Position numbers and translations under genes: made by a program
Notes under the pieces: generated by a model
The model's database searches: none
What the model was told of the DNA's origin: nothing
The model's input: the letters and a program-made list of their open reading frames with translations, nothing else
Part shown: piece after piece, positions 55,152 through 63,044 of the stretch
Layout of the letters: each line of letters opens with the position of its first letter
Position numbering within the stretch: position 1 is the stretch's first letter
Origin: Polaromonas sp. AER18D-145
Lineage (GTDB): Bacteria; Pseudomonadota; Gammaproteobacteria; Burkholderiales; Burkholderiaceae_C
Direction: 5' to 3'
Assembly (NCBI RefSeq): GCF_002379095.1
Contig: NZ_NBZV01000001.1
Span: 235,305 to 299,304 of the forward strand
DNA: 64,000 nt

Positions 55152-56123
55152 ATGATGAACCCAATCAAACTTCTGACTGTTGCGCTCTGCGCCTGCCTTT
55201 CCTTTGCCGCAGCGGCGCAGGCCGACAACTATCCGAGCCGGAGCATACGCATCGTGGTGCCCTTCCCGCCGGGCGGTGCCACCGATGCGGCAGCGCGCCT
55301 GGTCGCCACCAAAATGAGCGAAAAATGGGGCCAGCCCGTGGTCATCGACAACCGCGCCGGCGCCGGCGGAAACGTCGGCTCTGACATCGTCGCGAAGTCC
55401 GCGCCCGACGGTTACACGCTGGTCATGGGTGTGACCGGTTCGCACGCGATCAACATCTCGCTATACAGCAAGATGCCTTATGACCCGGTCGCCGATTTCG
55501 TCGCGATCAGCCAGGTTGCCGTGGTGCCCAACGTGGTCGTGGTCCATCCATCCGTGCCGGCCCGCACGCTGGCCGAACTCGTGGCCCTGGCCAAGCGCGA
55601 GCCCGGCAAGCTCAACTACGCCTCGCTCGGCAACGGCACGGCCGCGCACCTGGGCATGGAGTTGCTCAAGTCCGCCGCCGGCATCGACATCACCCATGTG
55701 CCTTACAAGGGCAGTGCACCAGCGGTGACCGACCTGCTGGCCGGTCAGGTGCAGGTCATGGTCGATGGCTTGCCGTCCGCGCTGCAACATGTGAAGGCCG
55801 GCAAGCTGCGCGCGATCGCGCTGACCAGCCTGCATCGCGCGCCGGCGCTGCCCGATCTGCCGACGATTGCCGAAACCTACCCGGGCTTTTATGCCGACGC
55901 CTGGTCCGGCCTGTTCGCGCCCAAGGGCACGCCAGCGGCGATCGTGAACCAGCTCTCGACCGAGGTGCAGCGCATCCTGCGCCTGCCCGACGTGCGTGAA
56001 AAACTCACCGCGCTGGGCGCCGAGCCGGTCGGCTCGACCCAGACCGAATTCGCCGCGCATGTGAAGCGCGAGATCGACAAATGGGCGCAGGTGGTCAAGA
56101 CCAGCGGCGCCAAGGTGGACTGA
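55152..56123 (+). CDS. Bug-family periplasmic receptor
   Basis: The 323-residue protein begins MMNPIKLLTVALCACLSFAA, a Sec signal ending AQA, followed by IRIVVPFPPGGATDAAARL, VVIDNRAGAGGNVGS and ITHVPYKGSAPAVTDLLAGQ. It is the second orphan Bug of this operon and differs clearly from the first, so the pair may bind different compounds. ATG at 55155 is an equal alternative. The gene starts 25 bases after the MmgE gene. Confidence 0.9.
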   Translation: MMNPIKLLTVALCACLSFAAAAQADNYPSRSIRIVVPFPPGGATDAAARLVATKMSEKWGQPVVIDNRAGAGGNVGSDIVAKSAPDGYTLVMGVTGSHAINISLYSKMPYDPVADFVAISQVAVVPNVVVVHPSVPARTLAELVALAKREPGKLNYASLGNGTAAHLGMELLKSAAGIDITHVPYKGSAPAVTDLLAGQVQVMVDGLPSALQHVKAGKLRAIALTSLHRAPALPDLPTIAETYPGFYADAWSGLFAPKGTPAAIVNQLSTEVQRILRLPDVREKLTALGAEPVGSTQTEFAAHVKREIDKWAQVVKTSGAKVD

Positions 56124-56127
56124 AAAA

Positions 56128-57858
56128 ATGAACGAACCAAGCAAGAACCCCGCGGCACCCGCCGCGATGGACCCCGTTACGCTGGCCGTCCTCAAGGGCC
56201 GGCTAGAGCAGATCGCCGACGAGATGGACGCTACGCTGTACCGCAGCGCTTTCAATCCGATCATTGCCGAGGCCCACGATGCTTGCCACGGCCTGTATGA
56301 CGCCCGCTCGGGCGACACGCTGGTGCAGGGCAAGTCGGGTCTGCCGGTTTTTGTCGGCGCCATGGCCTTTGCCGTGCGCGCGGCAGCCCGGGTAGCGCGC
56401 GAGCGCAGCGCGCCCGGCGATCCGGCCGCCGGCATGGCCGACGGTGACACCTGGCTGTTCAACGACCCTTACGAGGGCGGCACCCATGCCAACGACTTCA
56501 AGCTGGTGCGACCTTTTTTCCGCGGCGGCAAGCTGTTCTGTTACCTGGCCTCGGCCGCGCACTGGCACGACGTGGGCGGCGCGGTGCCCGGCAACTACAA
56601 CCCGGCCGCCACCGAATGCTGGCAGGAGGCGGTGCAGATCCCCCCGGTGCGCATCGTGCGTGCCGGCGCGCTCGACGCCGATGTGCTGGCCATCCTGCAG
56701 GCCAACACCCGCTTGCCCGACAGCCTCTGGGGTGACCTCAACGGCCAGCTCGCAGCGCTCGAGTTGGGCGTGCGCCGCCTGCACGGCCTGCTCGACGAGT
56801 ATGGCGACGCGCTGGTGCTGCAGGCCATGGGGGAGCTGCGCGCACGCGCCGTCCGGCTGATGCGTTCGCACATCGCCTCGCTGCCCGATGGCCGCTATTC
56901 CTTCAGCGACATCCTGGACAACGACGGTGTCAAGGATGAGTCGCTGACGATTGCGCTGGACATGACGGTGCAGGGTGAGCGCATGACGCTCGATTTTTCG
57001 CGCACTTCGCCGCAGTGCGCCGGTCCGGTCAACATCTCGCGCGCCACGGCGATTGCCGCCTGCTATGTCGCGCTCAAACACCTGTTTCCCGACGTGCCGG
57101 CAAATGCCGGCGTGCTCGACGCGGTCGACTTCGTACTGCCCGACGGGCTGGTGATCAGCGCGGCGCGGCCCCGGCCCGTGGGTGGCTACACCGAGACCAT
57201 CTTGCGCATGATTGATGTGATCTTCAGCGCGGCGGCGCAGGCTGATCCGACACGCGCCGTGGCCCAGGCCTACGGCACCATCAACGCGCTGTCGATCGCC
57301 GGGCACCGCACGGACGCTGCCCGCAAGGGCCAGCGCTGGGTGATGTTCAGCTTCTTCGGCGGCGGCCACGGTGGCCATTCGGGCGGCGACGGCCTGAGCC
57401 ACGGCAATGCACCGATCTCCACCGCCACGATTCCGCCGCTCGAAATTCTGGAAGCGGCCTATCCGGTGCGTTTCACCGAGTGGTCGCTGCGCGCCGACTC
57501 CGGCGGCGACGGGCAGTACCGCGGCGGACTCGGCGCGAATTACGAAATCGAACTGCTGGAGCAGGCCGCCGAGGTCTTCATCTTCGGCGAACGCGGCAAG
57601 TCCGCGCCCAAGGGCATTGCAGGCGGCGGCGAGGCTGCGGTCAATGTCTTCAGCTACGAGAACAACAATGAATGGAAAACACCCCCGATGGTCTCGAAGA
57701 TGGTCGGCATCAAGCTGAAAAAAGGCGAACGCGTGCGCTTGCAGACGCCGGGTGGCGGCGGTTACGGCGCACCTGCGGATCGCTTGCAGAGTTCGCGTGA
57801 ACGCGATCTGGCGCTAGGTTACGTGACGGCAGGCGCCGCGAAGAAGGAGGGCGTATGA
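56128..57858 (+). CDS. Hydantoinase B/oxoprolinase family subunit
   Basis: The 576-residue protein is the HyuB-type partner of ATP-dependent cyclic-amide hydrolases and of acetone/acetophenone carboxylases. LAVLKGRLEQIADEMDATLYRSAFN, FNDPYEGGTHANDFKLVRP, HWHDVGG and late GGGHGGHSGGDGLSHGN are family segments. It lies 4 bases after the Bug gene and overlaps hyuA by four bases. No third (gamma) subunit is present, which argues against acetone carboxylase. Confidence 0.88.
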   Translation: MNEPSKNPAAPAAMDPVTLAVLKGRLEQIADEMDATLYRSAFNPIIAEAHDACHGLYDARSGDTLVQGKSGLPVFVGAMAFAVRAAARVARERSAPGDPAAGMADGDTWLFNDPYEGGTHANDFKLVRPFFRGGKLFCYLASAAHWHDVGGAVPGNYNPAATECWQEAVQIPPVRIVRAGALDADVLAILQANTRLPDSLWGDLNGQLAALELGVRRLHGLLDEYGDALVLQAMGELRARAVRLMRSHIASLPDGRYSFSDILDNDGVKDESLTIALDMTVQGERMTLDFSRTSPQCAGPVNISRATAIAACYVALKHLFPDVPANAGVLDAVDFVLPDGLVISAARPRPVGGYTETILRMIDVIFSAAAQADPTRAVAQAYGTINALSIAGHRTDAARKGQRWVMFSFFGGGHGGHSGGDGLSHGNAPISTATIPPLEILEAAYPVRFTEWSLRADSGGDGQYRGGLGANYEIELLEQAAEVFIFGERGKSAPKGIAGGGEAAVNVFSYENNNEWKTPPMVSKMVGIKLKKGERVRLQTPGGGGYGAPADRLQSSRERDLALGYVTAGAAKKEGV

Positions 57859-59906
57859 GCACGCCAGGCGGCCTGGTTGTCGGCGTCGATGTCGGTGGCA
57901 CCTTCACCGATTTGTTTGTATTGGATGAAGCCAGCGGCAGCGCGCGCATTGTCAAAGTGCCTTCAACACGCGGCGAGGAAGCGCGCGGTTTCATGAACGG
58001 CGTGGCGCGTGTGGCCGATTCCGCGGCCAGCATTGCCACCATCGTGCATGGCACGACGGTGGGCACCAATGCGCTGCTCGAGCGCAAGGTGGCGCGCACC
58101 GGCATCATCACCACGCGCGGCTTTCGCGATGTACTCGAGATGCGCCGGCGCGACCGGCCCCAGACCTGGGGGCTGCGCGGCAGCTTCGAGCCCATCGTGC
58201 CGCGCGACCTGCGGCTCGAGGTCGATGAACGCGTGCTGGCCGACGGCAGCATCCACACCGCCGTGGATCTGGACCAGGTTCGCGCCCAGGCGCAAGCCCT
58301 GCTGGCCGCGGGCTGCGAGGCGGTCTGCGTCTTCTTCATCAACACCTACGCCAACCCGGCCAATGAACGCGCCGCCGTCGCCGCCGTGCGCGAGCTCTGG
58401 CCCAACGCCCATGTGACCGCCGCCAGCGAAGTGCTGCCGGAAATCCGGGAGTTCGAACGCTGCTCCACGGCCACGCTCAACGCCGCGCTGCAGCCGGTGG
58501 TCGGCAGCTACCTGACGCGCCTGGAGTCCGACCTGCGCGGCCAGGGCTTTGCCGGCGAGCTGCTGATTGTGCAGAGCAATGGCGGCGTGATGTCGCGCCA
58601 GACCGCCTGCGATGTGCCGGTGCGCACCGCGCTCTCTGGCCCGGCGGCTGGTGTGATTGCCTGCGCGGCGATTGCCCGCTCGGCCGGTTTCCCCAATGCC
58701 ATCACCGGCGACATGGGGGGCACCTCGTTCGACGTGTCGCTGGTCGCCAAGGGTGAAGCGGCGCTGTCGGCGCAGACCTCCATCGACTTCGGCATGGTGG
58801 TGCGCTCGCCCATGATCCAGATCGAGACCATAGGCGCGGGCGGCGGCTCGATTGCGTCGGTCGATGCCAGCGGCATGCTGCAGATCGGCCCCGAGTCGGC
58901 CGGCAGCAACCCGGGCCCGGCCTGCTACGGCCGCGGCAACACGCGCCCGACGGTGACCGACGCCAACGTGCTGCTGGGCCGGATTGCCGCCGACCGTCCG
59001 CTGGGTGGCGGTCTGCTCGCGGCCATGGACGCCGGCAAGGCGCGCGCCGCGATCGAGCAACACGTGGCGCAGCCCCTGGGGCTGGACGTGATGGCTGCGG
59101 CCGAAGCGATTTTGACGGTGGCCAACGCCAAGATGGCCGGCGCGATCCGCGTGGTGTCCATCGAGCGCGGGCACGATCCGCGCAACTTTGCCTACATGCC
59201 GTTTGGCGGCGGTGGCGCGCTGCATGTGTGCGCCATGATGCGCGAAGTCGGCGTGACCACCGGCATCGTTCCGCGTTACCCCGGCGTTACTTCGGCGCTG
59301 GGCTGCGTGATGGCCGACATGCGGCACGATGCGGTGCAGACCCTGAACAAGGGCCTGGCCGAGCTCGACATCGCCGACCTGCGCCAGCGCATCACCACCG
59401 TCGCGGCGGCCTGCCAGCAACGGCTGGACTCGGCCGGCGTGCGTTTCTCCGAGGTGCAGGAAGTCATTGCGCTGGACATGCTGTATGCGGGCCAGACTCA
59501 CACGGTGCAAGTGCCCTTGCCGGTGACGCAGGCGGAGCTGATCACGCTGGCGGTGATTCAAACCGCGTTTGAAGCGGCTTACCTCGCGGCGTTTGGCCGC
59601 GTGCTGGGCGGCATTGCGATCCGTGTGATGAACCTGCGCTATGCCCGCATCGGCGTGCGGCCCAAGTTCGACCTCGCGGTGCTGGCCCCCACGGGCGCCG
59701 GCTCGACGCAGCCTAGCGGCGAACAGCAAGTGTTCCACGCCGGGCGCTGGTGGGCGGCGGTGCGTTACCCGCGCCTCGACTTGCCGGTGGGTGTGCGCAT
59801 CGATGGTCCGGCCATTCTCGAGCAGCCCGACACCACGGTCTGGCTGGAGCCTGGCTTTCACGCGACGGTCGACAGCTTTGGCAACCTGCTGGTCAAACCA
59901 TCCTGA
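57855..59906 (+). CDS. Hydantoinase A/oxoprolinase family subunit
   Basis: The 683-residue protein has the ASKHA-type ATP site VGVDVGGTFTDLFV at residues 5-18, the IVHGTTVGTNALLERK segment and GGTSFDVSL, and GAGGGSIASVD. With HyuB it would hydrolyse a lactam, hydantoin or similar ring, or carboxylate a ketone, at the cost of ATP. Length and domain order are normal for HyuA. Confidence 0.88.
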   Translation: MSTPGGLVVGVDVGGTFTDLFVLDEASGSARIVKVPSTRGEEARGFMNGVARVADSAASIATIVHGTTVGTNALLERKVARTGIITTRGFRDVLEMRRRDRPQTWGLRGSFEPIVPRDLRLEVDERVLADGSIHTAVDLDQVRAQAQALLAAGCEAVCVFFINTYANPANERAAVAAVRELWPNAHVTAASEVLPEIREFERCSTATLNAALQPVVGSYLTRLESDLRGQGFAGELLIVQSNGGVMSRQTACDVPVRTALSGPAAGVIACAAIARSAGFPNAITGDMGGTSFDVSLVAKGEAALSAQTSIDFGMVVRSPMIQIETIGAGGGSIASVDASGMLQIGPESAGSNPGPACYGRGNTRPTVTDANVLLGRIAADRPLGGGLLAAMDAGKARAAIEQHVAQPLGLDVMAAAEAILTVANAKMAGAIRVVSIERGHDPRNFAYMPFGGGGALHVCAMMREVGVTTGIVPRYPGVTSALGCVMADMRHDAVQTLNKGLAELDIADLRQRITTVAAACQQRLDSAGVRFSEVQEVIALDMLYAGQTHTVQVPLPVTQAELITLAVIQTAFEAAYLAAFGRVLGGIAIRVMNLRYARIGVRPKFDLAVLAPTGAGSTQPSGEQQVFHAGRWWAAVRYPRLDLPVGVRIDGPAILEQPDTTVWLEPGFHATVDSFGNLLVKPS

Positions 59907-59913
59907 CACCACG

Positions 59914-60516
59914 ATGAAGACTTCACCGAAAAAAATCGCGCTGATCATCGTCGATCTGCAAAACGATTTCCTCGCGCCCACCGGCGCGTATGCGCGCGGC
60001 GGCGCCGTGAGCGCGCCTGCGCTGGCCTTGCCGCAGCGCGTGGCCGGCGTGGCGCGCGCGCTCAAGGCCGGCGGCGGCCTGGTGGCGGCCAGCCAGTTCA
60101 CTCTCTGGCCCGATGCCCAGGGCGAGCCCATGGTCTCGCCGCATCTGCTGGCCCTGCGCCCGTTTCTGCGCCGCGGCGACTTCGCGCCCGGCAGCGCGGG
60201 CCAGGCCAACGTGGCCGAACTGCAGCCACTGATCGATGTCTCGGTCTGCAAGGTCGCCTACTCGGCGTTTTTCAACACCCAGCTCGACTGGGTGCTGCGC
60301 CATGCAGGCATTGATACCGTGGCCGTCTGCGGCATCGTCACCAACGGTGGCGTGGCCAGCACGGTGCGTGATGCCCACATGCGCGAGTACCACACCATCG
60401 TGCTGGGCGACGGCTGCGCGGCCTTCAAGCCCGAAGTCCATGCGACGGCGCTGGCCGACATGGGCACGATCGCGCAGGTCATGCGCTGTGACGAGTTCAT
60501 CGCCTCCCTGACATGA
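59914..60516 (+). CDS. Isochorismatase-fold protein lacking the usual catalytic cysteine
   Basis: The 200-residue protein has the cysteine-hydrolase fold: D14 in IIVDLQNDF and K113 in VCKVAYSAF match the Asp-Lys of the triad. In the third motif, usually T-N-x-C-V-x-S-T, it has T143-N-G-G146-V-A-S-T, so Gly replaces the nucleophile, as in EntB/PhzD-type isochorismatases. The nearest cysteine (C139) is seven residues away. The role may be a non-cysteine hydrolase or lyase. It lies 7 bases after hyuA; the longer open frame into hyuA is rejected. Confidence 0.85.
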   Translation: MKTSPKKIALIIVDLQNDFLAPTGAYARGGAVSAPALALPQRVAGVARALKAGGGLVAASQFTLWPDAQGEPMVSPHLLALRPFLRRGDFAPGSAGQANVAELQPLIDVSVCKVAYSAFFNTQLDWVLRHAGIDTVAVCGIVTNGGVASTVRDAHMREYHTIVLGDGCAAFKPEVHATALADMGTIAQVMRCDEFIASLT

Positions 60517-60526
60517 CATTGCCGCC

Positions 60527-60572
60527 ACGCTCTCTGTTTTCCGTTCGTCCTGAGCTTGTCGAAGGATGGGGC
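60527..60572 (+). repeat. TCCTGAGC-type repeat inside the catabolic operon
   Basis: CACGCTCTCTGTTTTCCG followed by TTCGTCCTGAGCTTGTCGAA and GGATGG is the end module of family A, present in the only sizeable gap between operon genes. It sits in the leader of the FAD-dehydrogenase gene. Confidence 0.75.
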
Positions 60573-60589
60573 GGACGGGCGGTACTGAC

Positions 60590-61984
60590 ATGAGTGCACC
60601 CGTGAGCCACCGCGCCGGGCGCATGGACGCACCGGTCCATGTGCCGGTCGCCATTGTGGGCGCAGGCGCTTGCGGTTTGACGGCGGCGCTGATGTTGCGT
60701 GATGCCGGCGTCGATTGCGTGGTGCTCGAGCGCGACGCCGTGCCCAGCGGCTCGACCGCGCTGTCCTCGGGCTTTGTGCCAGCACCCAACACGCGCGTGC
60801 AGAAGTCCAAAAACATTGACGACAGCCCGCAGCGTTTTGCGGCCGACATCCAGGCCAAGGCCCATGGCACGGCGGCCCCGCAGCTGGCCACGGCTTATGC
60901 CGAGGCGATCGGCCCGGCGATCGACGCCTTGCAGGCCCGGCACGGGCTGGACTTTGTGCTGCTCGATGATTTTCTCTACCCCGGCCACAGCCGGCACCGC
61001 ATGCACGCCGTGCCCGAAAAAACCGGCGCCGGCCTGATGGCGCGCCTGCAGCAGGCCGCTGAAACGGCAGACGTGCCCATCGTGACCCGCGCGCTGGTGC
61101 GCGAGCTCTGGCTCAATGACCGCGATGAAGTTTTGGGTGTCGCTTACGAGCGGCCTGACGGCACGCTGGAGCAGCTGTCCTGCGACGCATTGATCCTGGC
61201 CTGCAACGGCTTTGGCGGCAACGCGGCCATGGTGCAGCAGCTTTTGCCCGAGATGAAGGACGCCACTTTTGCCGGCCACACCGGCAACGACGGCAGCGCC
61301 ATCACCTGGGGCCGCGCGCTGGGCGCGCGCCTGGCCGACCTCGGTGGCTACCAGGGCCACGGCTCCTGGGCCGTGCCGCAGGGCGCGCTGGTCTCGTGGG
61401 CGCTGATGATGGAGGGCGCGGTGCAGATCAATACGCTGGGCCGGCGTTTTCACGACGAAACCGGCGGTTATTCGGAAGCCGCCGTGCAGGTGTTGGCGCA
61501 GCCCGGCAGCGTGGCCTGGAATGTGTTCGACGAGGCCTTGCTCACGTTCGCGCGCAGCTTTCCCGATTTTCGCGAGGCCGAGGCCGCCGGTGCGCTCAGG
61601 CGCTGCGATAACGAGGCGGCGCTGGCCGCGCTGATCGGCTGCGATGCCGGCGCCTTGTACGCCACGCTGGCGGCTGTGGCACCTGGCGCCGCGGCGCCCG
61701 ACGGCCGCGTCTTCAAGCGCGCGCTGCAAGCACCTTTCTACGCCGTCAAGGTGACAGGCGCACTGTTTCACACCCAGGGCGGGCTCGACATCGACGCCCA
61801 GTGCCACGTGTTGCACGAAGACGCCAGCCCTTTCACCAACCTGCTGGCCGCCGGGGGCGCCGCGCGCGGTGTCTCGGGCAACGCGGTCTGGGGTTACCTC
61901 TCGGGCAACGGCCTGCTCAGCGCCATCGCGGGCGGCTACATCGCCGCGCGCAGCGCGGCCACGCTACTGGAAACCAAGCCATGA
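60590..61984 (+). CDS. FAD-dependent fumarate-reductase-type dehydrogenase
   Basis: From MSAPVSHRAG the protein has 464 residues with the dinucleotide motif GAGACG at 24-29 and ERDAVPSGSTALSSG, then a fumarate-reductase/succinate-dehydrogenase-type flavoprotein body (TGNDGSAITWGRALGARLAD, late LLAAGGAARGVSGNAVWGYLSGNG). Relatives include tricarballylate dehydrogenase, urocanate reductase and 3-ketosteroid dehydrogenases. It probably introduces or reduces a C=C bond in a carboxylate. There are no heme or NADH partners nearby. It shares ATGA with the next gene. Confidence 0.85.
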   Translation: MSAPVSHRAGRMDAPVHVPVAIVGAGACGLTAALMLRDAGVDCVVLERDAVPSGSTALSSGFVPAPNTRVQKSKNIDDSPQRFAADIQAKAHGTAAPQLATAYAEAIGPAIDALQARHGLDFVLLDDFLYPGHSRHRMHAVPEKTGAGLMARLQQAAETADVPIVTRALVRELWLNDRDEVLGVAYERPDGTLEQLSCDALILACNGFGGNAAMVQQLLPEMKDATFAGHTGNDGSAITWGRALGARLADLGGYQGHGSWAVPQGALVSWALMMEGAVQINTLGRRFHDETGGYSEAAVQVLAQPGSVAWNVFDEALLTFARSFPDFREAEAAGALRRCDNEAALAALIGCDAGALYATLAAVAPGAAAPDGRVFKRALQAPFYAVKVTGALFHTQGGLDIDAQCHVLHEDASPFTNLLAAGGAARGVSGNAVWGYLSGNGLLSAIAGGYIAARSAATLLETKP

Positions 61985-62847
61985 ACCCAAGCCTTTCATT
62001 GAAGCAGCGCCTGGCGCAAGCCCAGGCCGTGCTGGCCCCTGGCGTCTACGACGCGCTCAGCGCGCTGGTGGCCGAGCAGGCCGGCTTCGAGGCGCTCTAT
62101 TTGTCAGGCGCGTCGATCGCCTACACGCGCCTGGGCCGCTCCGACGTGGGCTTGACGACCTTCACCGAGGTGGCCGATACGCTGGCCCGCATCACTGAGC
62201 GAGTCAACCTGCCGGTCATCGTCGACGCCGACACCGGCTTTGGCAACGCGCTCAATGTCATGCGCACCGTCCGGGGCTTCGAGCGCGCCGGCGCGGCCAT
62301 GATCCAGCTCGAAGACCAGACCTTTCCCAAACGTTGCGGCCACCTGGACGGCAAGGCCGTGGTGCCGGTGCAGGAGATGGTCGGCAAGCTCAAGGCCGCG
62401 CTCGATGCCCGCGCCAGTGCGGACACGCTGATCCTGGCACGCACCGACGCGATCGCGGTCGAGGGCCTGGACGCCGCGCTGGAGCGCGCCGAGCGATATT
62501 TTGAGTGCGGCGTCGATGCCCTGTTCATCGAGGCCCTGCGCACGCCCGAGCAGATGGACACGGCCTGCGCGCGCTTTGCCCAGCGCATTCCCATGCTGGC
62601 CAACATGGTCGAAGGCGGCAAGACTCCGGTGCAAAGCGCCACCGAACTCGGCGCGCGCGGTTTCCGCATCGTCATTTTCCCGGGCGGCACCGTGCGCGCC
62701 GTGACCCACACGCTGCAGGGCTACTACGCGAGCCTGCACCAGCACCAGACCACCGCGCCGTGGCAGAAGCAGATGCTGGATTTTGAGGGGCTCAATCAGG
62801 TCATAGGCACGGACGAGCTGATGGCGGACGGCAAGCGCTACGAGTAG
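61981..62847 (+). CDS. Isocitrate lyase/PEP mutase family C-C lyase
   Basis: The 288-residue TIM-barrel enzyme has the Mg site IVDADTGFGN (D82, D84), EDQTFPKRCGH with the catalytic loop K117-R-C119-G-H and LILARTDA. KRCGH is found in methylisocitrate lyase (PrpB), 2,3-dimethylmalate lyase and oxaloacetate decarboxylase. With the LeuCD-like pair this is the dehydratase-plus-lyase combination of the nicotinate pathway's DmdAB and Dml, giving pyruvate plus a short acid. It ends the operon. Confidence 0.88.
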   Translation: MNPSLSLKQRLAQAQAVLAPGVYDALSALVAEQAGFEALYLSGASIAYTRLGRSDVGLTTFTEVADTLARITERVNLPVIVDADTGFGNALNVMRTVRGFERAGAAMIQLEDQTFPKRCGHLDGKAVVPVQEMVGKLKAALDARASADTLILARTDAIAVEGLDAALERAERYFECGVDALFIEALRTPEQMDTACARFAQRIPMLANMVEGGKTPVQSATELGARGFRIVIFPGGTVRAVTHTLQGYYASLHQHQTTAPWQKQMLDFEGLNQVIGTDELMADGKRYE

Positions 62848-62903
62848 CAAGCCGCGTGGCTCCTGCGGCGGATTCTGGGCTGCCATCCCCTCCAATGGCT
62901 GTC

Positions 62904-62924
62904 ATCCCGGACTCGATCCGGGAT
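62904..62924. repeat. Palindromic ATCCCGGA/TCCGGGAT element
   Basis: ATCCCGGA (62904-62911) and TCCGGGAT (62917-62924) pair perfectly around CTCGA, inside a GTCATCCCGGACTCGATC context known as a common dispersed palindrome in many proteobacteria. It lies just after the operon and could act in transcript stability or termination. Confidence 0.65.
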
Positions 62925-62976
62925 CCATGCTTTTATGGCGCCCAGCACCGGAGAACCGTACCAGGCTTGGGTCGAG

Positions 62977-63037
62977 AAAATGCTCCTGATTTGGTAGCTG
63001 TCATCGCCCGTGTTTGTTAGGCTAGATGCCTTTTTTG
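62977..63037 (+). repeat. Repeat family B copy between convergent genes
   Basis: AAAATGCTCCTGATTTGG, TAGCTG, CGCCCGTG, TAGGCTAGATGCC and TTTTTTG follow the family B block order over about 60 bases. It ends eight bases before the stop of the minus-strand aspartoacylase-like gene. The 197-base gap contains this copy and the preceding palindrome only. Confidence 0.7.
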
Positions 63038-63044
63038 TCTGAAA

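Noticed and set aside
56128..59906. HyuB/HyuA as acetone or acetophenone carboxylase
   Set aside because: No third small subunit gene is present; hydantoinase/oxoprolinase-type function fits better but is not proven.
57963..60251. 762-residue open frame antisense to hyuA and the isochorismatase gene
   Set aside because: Composition is typical of a GC shadow and both sense genes have full family motifs.
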